This document shows, piece after piece, positions 1-6,161 of a stretch of 64,000 bases of DNA. The position numbers and the translations under genes are program-made. Position 1 is the stretch's first letter. Each line of letters begins with the position of its first letter. The notes under the pieces were generated by a model. It saw nothing but the letters and a program-made list of their open reading frames with translations, had not been told where the DNA came from and did no database searches. The stretch comes from Bradyrhizobium sp. WBOS07 (GTDB lineage: Bacteria; Pseudomonadota; Alphaproteobacteria; Rhizobiales; Xanthobacteraceae). The stretch spans positions 4,030,001 through 4,094,000 of the forward strand of contig NZ_CP029008.1 in assembly GCF_024585165.1 (NCBI RefSeq), given 5' to 3'.

Positions 1-335
1 CGCTGGCTCGGGTGGCGCCGCGCCGTGTAGTCCATCAATCCGATGTCGGCAAGGATCAGCGCATCGGCGCCGGCACTCACCGCATCATCCACCGCGCGAT
101 GCCAGATGTCGACGGCGGAGGCGCGCGGGAAGGTGTTGATGGCCACCAGGATCTTCGCGCCGCGGTCATGCGCGAGCGCGATTGCCTTGCGCAGCTCGTC
201 GCGGCTGAAATTCAGGCCGGGAAAGTTGCGCGCGTTGGTCTCGTCGTTGAAGCCGCAATAGATCGCATCGGCACCGGCATCGATGGCGCTCTTCAGCGCC
301 GCCGGCGTCCCGGCGGGACAGATCAATTCCATCAT
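1..335 (-). CDS. ubiU: UbiU-like U32-family protein, O2-independent ubiquinone biosynthesis (3' part missing)
   Basis: The translation begins MELICPAGTPAALKSAIDAG and continues with a YCGF-NDETNARNFPGLNFS stretch typical of the N-terminus of peptidase-U32-like UbiU. In enterobacteria UbiU pairs with UbiV as an iron-sulfur complex that hydroxylates the ubiquinone ring without oxygen; that role is carried over from the family. The ATG overlaps the ubiT stop (ATGA), so the two are translationally coupled, matching the usual ubiT-ubiU-ubiV order. The gene runs off the left edge; about 111 codons are visible and the Fe-S cysteines are not in view. ubiV would be expected further left. Confidence 0.85.
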   Translation of the reverse strand, partial: MMELICPAGTPAALKSAIDAGADAIYCGFNDETNARNFPGLNFSRDELRKAIALAHDRGAKILVAINTFPRASAVDIWHRAVDDAVSAGADALILADIGLMDYTARRHPSQ

Positions 336-877
336 CTGAATTGCTCGCCTTGGCCCGATGAGCCGATCACATGGCCGCGGGCGGCCTCGAAGGCGCGCCT
401 CGCCGGCACGCCCAGCGGACCGAACAGCGAGGACAGTTCGGCGGCGAGATCGAGCTGGGCGTCGTCAATCGCATTGCGCAACGCCAGCACCGCCTCGACA
501 TCGCCCTCGATGACGAGCTCGCGCGAGAACATCAAGGCATCGCCGTCGACCTTGCCTTCGAGCAGAGCCAGGAGATTGGCGAGCGAGGCCGAGATGCGCG
601 CATCCAGGCCCTTCGGCAGCTCGCGCACGACGGACAGCCGCGGCGGCTTCGCCTCGACCACGAAGGCAAAGGGCAGATCGGTCGGCTTGATGCCGAACCG
701 CGCGCGCGCATGCGCGCCGAGCCGGTCGAATATCGCTGGGTTGCGCCGGTGGATGCGCCGCAGGACGCCGCCGAGCACGAGCTGCAACGGCAGCAGGGGC
801 AGCGGACGCATCGCCAATGCGACGAGCGGCGGAATCGTCGGCAACCGGCCGGGAGATGCGGCGGACGGGTCATTCAT
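332..877 (-). CDS. ubiT: UbiT-like SCP2-domain ubiquinone biosynthesis accessory protein
   Basis: About 181 residues. The middle (roughly residues 50-150) has the SCP2 lipid-binding pattern, with ISASLANLLALLEGKVDGD followed by LMFSRELVIEGD, which matches UbiT. UbiT is thought to present the polyprenyl precursor to the O2-independent hydroxylases and is required with UbiU/UbiV when oxygen is absent. It is directly upstream of ubiU with an ATGA overlap. The start is uncertain: Met at 877 (MNDPSAAS) is chosen because the extra nine residues back to Met at 904 look unlike the family; neither has a clear ribosome binding site. An FNR-like box lies just upstream. Confidence 0.82.
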   Translation of the reverse strand: MNDPSAASPGRLPTIPPLVALAMRPLPLLPLQLVLGGVLRRIHRRNPAIFDRLGAHARARFGIKPTDLPFAFVVEAKPPRLSVVRELPKGLDARISASLANLLALLEGKVDGDALMFSRELVIEGDVEAVLALRNAIDDAQLDLAAELSSLFGPLGVPARRAFEAARGHVIGSSGQGEQFR

Positions 878-912
878 GGCGCCACATCTGGACGGAATGC
901 ACATTGTTGTAT

Positions 913-926
913 TTGAGCCGGAACAA
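913..926. promoter_or_regulatory. FNR/FixK-like box between ubiT and ubiD
   Basis: TTGAGCCGGAACAA keeps TTGA on one side and CAA on the other, one base short of TTGA-N6-TCAA. It sits between divergent ubiT and ubiD. A weak TAGCTG starts 22 bp after it toward ubiD, the spacing seen at better boxes nearby, so it may serve ubiD more than ubiT. Confidence 0.5.
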
Positions 927-977
927 TGAAGACCAAAAACAGGCCGGCTAGCTGTGATTTTTTGGGAGCATCTTCAG

Positions 978-2507
978 TTGCAACGTGATGTGCCGCGGTT
1001 TCGCGACTTGACCGACTTCCTGCGCTTCATCGAAAGCCGGGGGCAGTTGCGACGCATTCGCGAGAAGGTCTCCGTCGTCCACGAGATCACGGAAATCCAC
1101 CGGCGCATGCTGGAGGCGCACGGACCGGCATTATTGTTCGAGCAGCCCGTCAAAGCCGACGGCTGCCTCTCGGAGATGCCGCTCCTCACCAATCTGTTCG
1201 GAACGGTCGAGCGGATCGCGTGGGGCATGGGGATTGCGCCCGACCGCCTCGAAGAGCTTGGCGAGCTGATGGCCGAGCTGCGCGCGCCGCGACCGCCGAA
1301 CAGCATCAGGGAGGCCTTCGGCAAGCTTCCGCTCGCCCGCGCCGCGCTGGCGACGCGCCCGCGCACGCGCGCGGCGGCACCGGTGCAGGATTGCGTCGCG
1401 ATGGGGCCCGACATCGATCTCGCCAGATTGCCGGTGCAGATCTGCTGGCCCGGGGAGCCGGCACCGCTGATCACCTGGCCGCTCGTGATCACCGTGCCGC
1501 CGCACTCCGCCACGGCCGACCAGGAGGAGAATGTCGGCGTCTACCGCATGCAGGTGCTCGGTCGCGACCGCGCCATCATCCGCTGGCTCGCGCATCGCGG
1601 CGGCGCTCGCCACCACCAGCAATGGAAGGGGATCGGGCGCGACATGCCGGTCGCGATCGTCATCGGAGCCGATCCGGCAACCATCCTGGCCGCGGTGCTG
1701 CCGCTGCCCGAGACCATGTCGGAGCTGCGCTTCGCCGGAATCCTGCGCGGCGAACGGCCCGATCTCGCGCCATGCCTCACCGTCCCGCTCGCGATCCCGG
1801 CCGAGGCCGAGATCGTCATCGAGGGCCTGGTCTCGGCGACCGAGACCGCGCCCGAGGGTCCCTATGGCGACCACACCGGGTACTACAATTCCGTCGAGGA
1901 ATTCCCCGTGATGCGCGTGACGGCGATCACCAGCCGGCGGCAGCCGGTCTATCTCTCGACCTTCACGGGCCGACCGCCGGACGAGCCGTCGCGGATCGGC
2001 GAGGCACTCAACCGCCTGTTCGTGCCGCTGATCCGTCAGCAATTCCCTGAAGTGACCGATTGCTGGCTGCCGCCGGAGGCGTGCTCCTATCGCATCGCGG
2101 TCGCGGCGATCAAGAAACGCTATCCCGGCCAGGCGCGGCGGCTGATGCTGGGCCTGTGGTCGATGCTGCCGCAGTTCAGCTACACCAAGCTCCTGATCGT
2201 GGTCGACGACGACATCGACGTCCGCGACTGGAAAGCCGTGATGTGGGCGGTCTCGACGCGCAGCGACGCTTCGCGCGATCTCGTGACCCTCACCGACACG
2301 CCGATCGACTATCTCGATTTCGCCTCGCCGAAATCCGGGCTCGGCGGCAAGCTCGGCATCGACGCCACCAACAAGATTCCACCGGAGACGGATCGCGAAT
2401 GGGGCGTTCCGCTGGCGATGGATCCCACCGTGGTCGCACGTGTCGATGCGATGTGGGCCAATCTCGGCCTTTCCGGTGCGCCCGCACGCACATCGGTCCT
2501 GACATGA
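978..2507 (+). CDS. ubiD: UbiD-family prFMN-dependent decarboxylase
   Basis: About 509 residues, the usual length for UbiD (4-hydroxy-3-polyprenylbenzoate decarboxylase). Family landmarks include FRDLTDFLRFIESRGQLRRI at the N-terminus, APEGPYGDHTGYYN in the centre with the conserved acidic residue, and GGKLGIDATNKIP near the C-terminus. It decarboxylates the ubiquinone ring precursor using prenylated FMN supplied by UbiX, encoded next. The frame is open back to a GTG at 954; TTG at 978 is preferred because GGGAG lies at 964-968, and GTG at 993 is also possible. Its place beside ubiTU argues for ubiquinone, but UbiD homologues acting on other aromatic acids are hard to exclude from sequence. 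Confidence 0.87.
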   Translation: MQRDVPRFRDLTDFLRFIESRGQLRRIREKVSVVHEITEIHRRMLEAHGPALLFEQPVKADGCLSEMPLLTNLFGTVERIAWGMGIAPDRLEELGELMAELRAPRPPNSIREAFGKLPLARAALATRPRTRAAAPVQDCVAMGPDIDLARLPVQICWPGEPAPLITWPLVITVPPHSATADQEENVGVYRMQVLGRDRAIIRWLAHRGGARHHQQWKGIGRDMPVAIVIGADPATILAAVLPLPETMSELRFAGILRGERPDLAPCLTVPLAIPAEAEIVIEGLVSATETAPEGPYGDHTGYYNSVEEFPVMRVTAITSRRQPVYLSTFTGRPPDEPSRIGEALNRLFVPLIRQQFPEVTDCWLPPEACSYRIAVAAIKKRYPGQARRLMLGLWSMLPQFSYTKLLIVVDDDIDVRDWKAVMWAVSTRSDASRDLVTLTDTPIDYLDFASPKSGLGGKLGIDATNKIPPETDREWGVPLAMDPTVVARVDAMWANLGLSGAPARTSVLT

Positions 2508-3094
2508 GCGGGCGACAAGGCATCGTCGTCGGCATCAGCGGCGCCTCGGGCGCCGCGATCGGCATGCGCATCGTCGAGCTGCTGGCTGCCGATCCGCACT
2601 ACGCGGTGCACCTCGTGGTCTCGCCCGCGGCCGAGCGTACGCTGAGCGAGGAAGTGGGCAGCGATGCGCTGGCGCGGCTGCGCGCGCTCGCCTTCCGCCA
2701 TCATCTTCATTCGGACGTCGGCGCCGCGATCGCCAGCGGCTCGTATCCGGTTGCCGGCATGATCGTGGCGCCGTGCTCGATCCGCACGCTCTCGGCCATC
2801 GCCTGGGGGCAGCTCGACAACCTCCTGACGCGCGCAGCCGACGTGCAGCTCAAGGAGCGGCGCCGGCTGGTGCTGCTGGTCCGCGAGAGCCCGCTGCATC
2901 TCGGCCATTTGCGCAGCATGCTCCAGGCAACCGAGATCGGCGCGATCATTGCCCCGCCGATGCCGGCCTTTTATCTGAGGCCGCAGTCGCTGGATGAGGT
3001 GATCGACCAGATCGCCGCCCGGGCGATCAACCTGCTCGACCTGACAAAGCTTCGCGCACCCGCAAAGGTCTGGTCGGGCTCGGAAGGCGCATAG
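2504..3094 (+). CDS. ubiX: UbiX flavin prenyltransferase
   Basis: A 196-residue protein starting MSGRQGIVVGISGASGAAIG, the FMN-binding GISGASG motif of UbiX/Pad1 enzymes, followed by MIVAPCSIRTLSAIAWG and LVLLVRESPLHLGHLR, both conserved in the family. UbiX joins dimethylallyl phosphate to FMN to make the prFMN cofactor of UbiD. The ATG overlaps the ubiD stop (ATGA), so the decarboxylase and its cofactor-making enzyme are coupled. Length and motifs are complete. Confidence 0.93.
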   Translation: MSGRQGIVVGISGASGAAIGMRIVELLAADPHYAVHLVVSPAAERTLSEEVGSDALARLRALAFRHHLHSDVGAAIASGSYPVAGMIVAPCSIRTLSAIAWGQLDNLLTRAADVQLKERRRLVLLVRESPLHLGHLRSMLQATEIGAIIAPPMPAFYLRPQSLDEVIDQIAARAINLLDLTKLRAPAKVWSGSEGA

Positions 3095-3131
3095 CCGGCG
3101 CAGCGGCTGCCGTCACAGCCGGTTCGCCGGA

Positions 3132-3455
3132 TCAATTCACCTCGGCAAAGCCGAGCGATGACCTGACGCCCGGCGAGATCATCGAGGGATGCCAGGGCGG
3201 CTCGAACGTCATGGTGACGTCGACCGATTCGACGCCCGGAACGAGGCAAGCGCTGCTCGCGACACCCTCCTTGAGGAAGGACGCGGCGGGGCAACCGCGT
3301 GTGGTCGCCGTCATGGTGATGTGGGCGGCGCCTTCGTCGACCGACACGTCATAGATGAAGCCGAGGTCGACGATGTTGTGGCCGAGCTCCGGATCGATCA
3401 CAACCTTCAGTGCCTGCCTGATCAGGTCCACGAGATCATCATCGTTGATCGTCAT
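3132..3455 (-). CDS. MIP18/DUF59-family metal-sulfur cluster assembly factor
   Basis: A 107-residue protein with MTINDDDLVDLIRQALKVVIDPELGHNIVDLGFIYDV at the start, i.e. the DPELG-NIVDLGFIY signature of the PaaD/SufT/MIP18 family, and TTRGCPAASFLKEG with the conserved cysteine. These proteins help mature Fe-S or other metal-sulfur enzymes. The start at 3455 overlaps the stop of the DUF2249 gene (ATGA). It is the last gene of a three-gene operon with a membrane protein and DUF2249, a set that recurs beside nitrogen-oxide and low-oxygen respiration genes in alphaproteobacteria. Which client enzyme it serves cannot be told here. Confidence 0.85.
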   Translation of the reverse strand: MTINDDDLVDLIRQALKVVIDPELGHNIVDLGFIYDVSVDEGAAHITMTATTRGCPAASFLKEGVASSACLVPGVESVDVTMTFEPPWHPSMISPGVRSSLGFAEVN

Positions 3456-3961
3456 GGCTGCACCCTCACCGTCAGTTGATAGGAATCCTTCTGCGGCGTG
3501 AAGCCGCCGCGCCATTGATGGCCGCGCTTGCTCAACTCCCGAAACAGGAAGACCGGTTCACGGCTGAGCAAGGCGGACAACGTCTGGCCGGGCGCGAGCC
3601 GCTCCAGGGCAGCCAGAATCCGAACCATCGGCTCGGGCGGATCGAGGTCGCGATTGTCGAGATGGACCGCGGGCTCGGGCCAATCGCCCTCGCTCGAGGC
3701 AGCAAAGACCGGTTCAGGCGCCTCGACCGAGCCATCGTCCGGCATGAAGCGGATCTCCCATTCGCCACCTTCGAGCTCGGCTGCCCGATGAGCAAAGCCC
3801 CTGCTCGCCATGACCTCGAACAGAGGGACCGGCTTGAAAGGAGCATAGAGCCGCAGCCCCTCCCCGGGCTCCAGCCGCTCGAGCGCGGCCATGATGATCG
3901 AGAACGGCTCGCCGCCTGCACGCAGGATCGGCCGGACATCGACGTCGATGAATTCGGTCAT
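3452..3961 (-). CDS. tandem DUF2249-domain protein
   Basis: A 169-residue protein made of two DUF2249 repeats. Each begins with a variant of DxRPxxxxxEPxxxIMxALxxLxPGExLxL (about residues 6-80 and 100-165), followed by a F(E/R)xxxxRG(F/H) element. DUF2249 proteins are small, of unknown biochemistry, and cluster with cytochrome, NnrS and hemerythrin genes in facultative anaerobes. It starts 12 bases after the membrane-protein gene ends and overlaps the MIP18 gene, so it should be co-transcribed from the FixK-like promoter near 5375-5411. No metal-binding cluster was recognised. Confidence 0.8.
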   Translation of the reverse strand: MTEFIDVDVRPILRAGGEPFSIIMAALERLEPGEGLRLYAPFKPVPLFEVMASRGFAHRAAELEGGEWEIRFMPDDGSVEAPEPVFAASSEGDWPEPAVHLDNRDLDPPEPMVRILAALERLAPGQTLSALLSREPVFLFRELSKRGHQWRGGFTPQKDSYQLTVRVQP

Positions 3962-3973
3962 TGCAGTCTCCTT

Positions 3974-5320
3974 TCAGTTTCTTGAGACCAAGAGATGGGG
4001 CGCGGCTGCTCCCGTCGGCAGGCGTTGCGCCGCCGCCACATCCGTAAGCCGCCGGGCCCTGATGAACTCCTCGCTCAGGCCGAGCGTCGCAACCATCACC
4101 GCCGCGACGGCGACGCGGAAGCCGAGTGGCGCGTCGATCATGAGCATCAATGTCGCCGTCCAGCTTCCGGCAAAGAACAGCACGAACCATTTCGAGGCGC
4201 GGCGCTCGGCGACAAGATCCTGGACGCGGGGCGTCGGCACTCTGCCCATCACCGGACCATAGGTCTCGAGCCAGGTCAGGAACGGCACGATCTTGTAGAG
4301 ATTGGCGAGCACGAGGCCCGTGAGCCAGCCGAACGCGAGGAGAAAGGCGAGCGCGCCGACATGGGACGAGAAGGTGCCGGTTGCGAGACAAGCGGCGCCA
4401 AGGATCGCGACGGCGATGAGGCTCGTCAGCGCAACGAGGCTCATGCGCGTGTTGAGCTCGAGCGCGCGGCGTTTGCGGGTCCTGTACAGGCCGAGCACGT
4501 CGCGGCCGTAGGCGGCCAGCGACAGCAGCGCCGCTGTTCCTGCCAGCAGAAATGCCAGGTTCAGCCCCGTCATGCGCCAAAGTGCGAGCGCGCCGCCGAC
4601 AAGTCCGACGGCCAGCGCAATGATGCCGGCAGACCAGGCGAGGCGGCCGAGCCGCGCATCGCCGTCGGGCGCGAGCATGAACATCGCAAGCAGGCGATAG
4701 CTGACGCCCATGGCCGTGAAGGTCAGCCAGCCGCCAAGGCCGGCGAGCGCGTGGATCGGCACGCCCGAGACCAGCAGCTCCGGCCATTGCGCGCCGATGG
4801 CGGTTCCGGACAGCACCAGCGAGAACAGGCCGCCGAACGCCGCCGTGACGCAGATGCAGGCAAGCCCGCCTGCGACGAACCGCGCCGGCAGCGGCAGCGG
4901 ACGGGCCGACCACAGCGTCATGCCGAGATTGGCGACGACCAGGGCGAAGCCGGCGATCAGAAGGCCGGCCCCAATGGGAAGCAGCCATGGCGGCCCGTTG
5001 ATGTGCCCGCCCAGAGCCAGAAAGCCCGCGAGCAGGACCATCAGCCCCAGCGTCAGCAGCGCCAGAGCCGGCAGCGTCCAGCGTTCCGCATAGAGCGGCC
5101 TTGCGACCAGCACCGGCACGAACTGGAACAGCGCGCCGCACAGCACCGTGCTCAACCAGCCGATGCTGACCATGTGGACAATGACGAGAGTTTCCGGAGC
5201 GCCGATATCGTGGTTCGGAAAACCGAACCCAACGACCATCAGTGCTTCTGCGAGCAGCAACCATACGATCGCGACTGCGAAGTAACTGATGGCCCATCTA
5301 CAGAGGCTGGTTCCGATCAC
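3974..5320 (-). CDS. polytopic membrane protein, NnrS / heme-copper-oxidase-related type
   Basis: A 448-residue, very hydrophobic protein with about 12 predicted membrane helices. Histidines sit at helix ends in HMVSIGWLSTVLCGALFQF and IHALAGLGGWLTF, and a later loop reads YKIVPFLTWLETYGPVMGR. This spacing resembles NnrS-like or subunit-I-like heme membrane proteins found beside DUF2249 genes; the exact family is not certain. It heads an operon with DUF2249 and MIP18 genes. The ATG at 5320 lies 43 bases downstream of a predicted FixK/NNR-type transcription start. A role in nitric-oxide or low-oxygen physiology is inferred from context. Confidence 0.65.
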   Translation of the reverse strand: MIGTSLCRWAISYFAVAIVWLLLAEALMVVGFGFPNHDIGAPETLVIVHMVSIGWLSTVLCGALFQFVPVLVARPLYAERWTLPALALLTLGLMVLLAGFLALGGHINGPPWLLPIGAGLLIAGFALVVANLGMTLWSARPLPLPARFVAGGLACICVTAAFGGLFSLVLSGTAIGAQWPELLVSGVPIHALAGLGGWLTFTAMGVSYRLLAMFMLAPDGDARLGRLAWSAGIIALAVGLVGGALALWRMTGLNLAFLLAGTAALLSLAAYGRDVLGLYRTRKRRALELNTRMSLVALTSLIAVAILGAACLATGTFSSHVGALAFLLAFGWLTGLVLANLYKIVPFLTWLETYGPVMGRVPTPRVQDLVAERRASKWFVLFFAGSWTATLMLMIDAPLGFRVAVAAVMVATLGLSEEFIRARRLTDVAAAQRLPTGAAAPHLLVSRN

Positions 5321-5369
5321 GGCCTACTTCCCATCGCCTGCACATGAATTTCCATGTCAGCGCTCGAAA

Positions 5370-5411
5370 ACGGTAAGCGGCGGCAGTCGCGACCACTTTG
5401 TCGAGGCGCAA
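5370..5411 (-). promoter_or_regulatory. FixK/FNR/NNR-type promoter of the membrane protein-DUF2249-MIP18 operon
   Basis: TTGTCGAGGCGCAA (5398-5411) is TTG-N8-CAA, one base from TTG(A/C)-N6-(T/G)CAA. A TACCGT -10-like hexamer follows on the minus strand at 5375-5370, 22 bp away. The same TACCGT is used at the ftsH promoter. Predicted start near 5363. Confidence 0.6.
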
Positions 5412-5467
5412 ACTCCGGCGTCATTCACGACAATGGGACCGGCGTCGACGCCAGGGCCGTGGAAGGA

Positions 5468-5508
5468 TTGATGCAACGCAAGAGCACAGCCCGCGGCGCT
5501 GATATTCA
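5468..5508 (+). promoter_or_regulatory. FixK-type promoter of the small cytochrome c gene
   Basis: TTGATGCAACGCAA (5468-5481) fits TTG(A/C)-N6-(T/G)CAA. TATTCA (5503-5508) follows 21 bp later as a -10. The predicted start near 5516 is 21 bases before the ATG, leaving room for the AAGGAG ribosome site. Confidence 0.68.
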
Positions 5509-5536
5509 AGACGTTCAATCGGCAAGGAGTGGTCGG

Positions 5537-6022
5537 ATGACGCTAAGGAATTGGTGTGTGGTGCTGGCGATCTCGGCGGGCGCGGTCACATCCGCGATTG
5601 CGCAGTCCAGCTTCCAGCCCTCCCCGAACGCAAAGCAGGATGCGCCTCGCCTCACCCAAGTCATGAGCATGGCGCAGCTTCAGCATCTCAAGCTTTGGTA
5701 CGCGGGCAAGGCGAGAAACTGGGATCTCGCCGCGTACGAGCTGCGCCAGTTGACGAACAGCCTGGCCGAAGCGGCGATCTTCTACCCTGCAATTCCCGTC
5801 ACCAACGTGACCACGATGAACGAGCCGCTGCTCGCGGTCGCCGACGCGATCGCGGCGGGAGACGATCGCAAGTTCGCCGGCTCCATGCGCGCGCTGACCG
5901 ACGGCTGCAATGCCTGTCACAGCTCGATGGGCCGCAGCTTCATCGCCATCGCCGTGCCGACCGGCGGGCAGCCGCCCGCCAATCAGGTATTTTCCCCGTC
6001 GGGAAACGGCCGGAAGAAATGA
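5537..6022 (+). CDS. small periplasmic c-type cytochrome
   Basis: A 161-residue protein with a signal peptide (MTLRNWCVVLAISAGAVTSA, likely cut after AIA near residue 22) and one heme site, CNACH, at residues 124-128. The rest is mostly helical and ends in a polar tail. The ATG at 5537 follows AAGGAGT at a good distance; the frame is open further upstream but those codons would precede the predicted transcription start. The protein resembles small single-heme cytochromes found in respiratory gene clusters. It diverges from the membrane-protein operon and has its own FixK-like box, pointing to expression at low oxygen. Redox partner unknown. Confidence 0.8.
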   Translation: MTLRNWCVVLAISAGAVTSAIAQSSFQPSPNAKQDAPRLTQVMSMAQLQHLKLWYAGKARNWDLAAYELRQLTNSLAEAAIFYPAIPVTNVTTMNEPLLAVADAIAAGDDRKFAGSMRALTDGCNACHSSMGRSFIAIAVPTGGQPPANQVFSPSGNGRKK

Positions 6023-6082
6023 TGCGGCCGGGGGCGCTTTGCTCCCGGTGTCCGCCTCCTGACGACGCCGTCCGAGATCTGA

Positions 6083-6123
6083 TTGCGTTGCATCAATCCG
6101 GGAAACGAGCAGCCCCCTACCCT
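6083..6123 (+). promoter_or_regulatory. FixK-type promoter of the P-type ATPase gene
   Basis: TTGCGTTGCATCAA (6083-6096) fits TTG(A/C)-N6-(T/G)CAA, with TACCCT (6118-6123) 21 bp downstream as -10. A start near 6131 fits the ATG at 6162 and rules out starts upstream of 6131. Confidence 0.65.
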
Positions 6124-6161
6124 TGGCCTCGCCTGGAAATCAGCGACCGCCGAGCCGTTCC

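Noticed and set aside
3714..5297. Long open frame of more than 500 codons antisense to the membrane-protein gene
   Set aside because: It is Arg/Ala/Gly-rich without recognisable domains, while the opposite strand gives a clean 12-helix protein; GC-rich codon bias produces such shadows.
5354..5536. Longer N-terminus for the cytochrome gene
   Set aside because: The upstream codons precede the predicted transcription start at 5516 and push the signal peptide away from the N-terminus.
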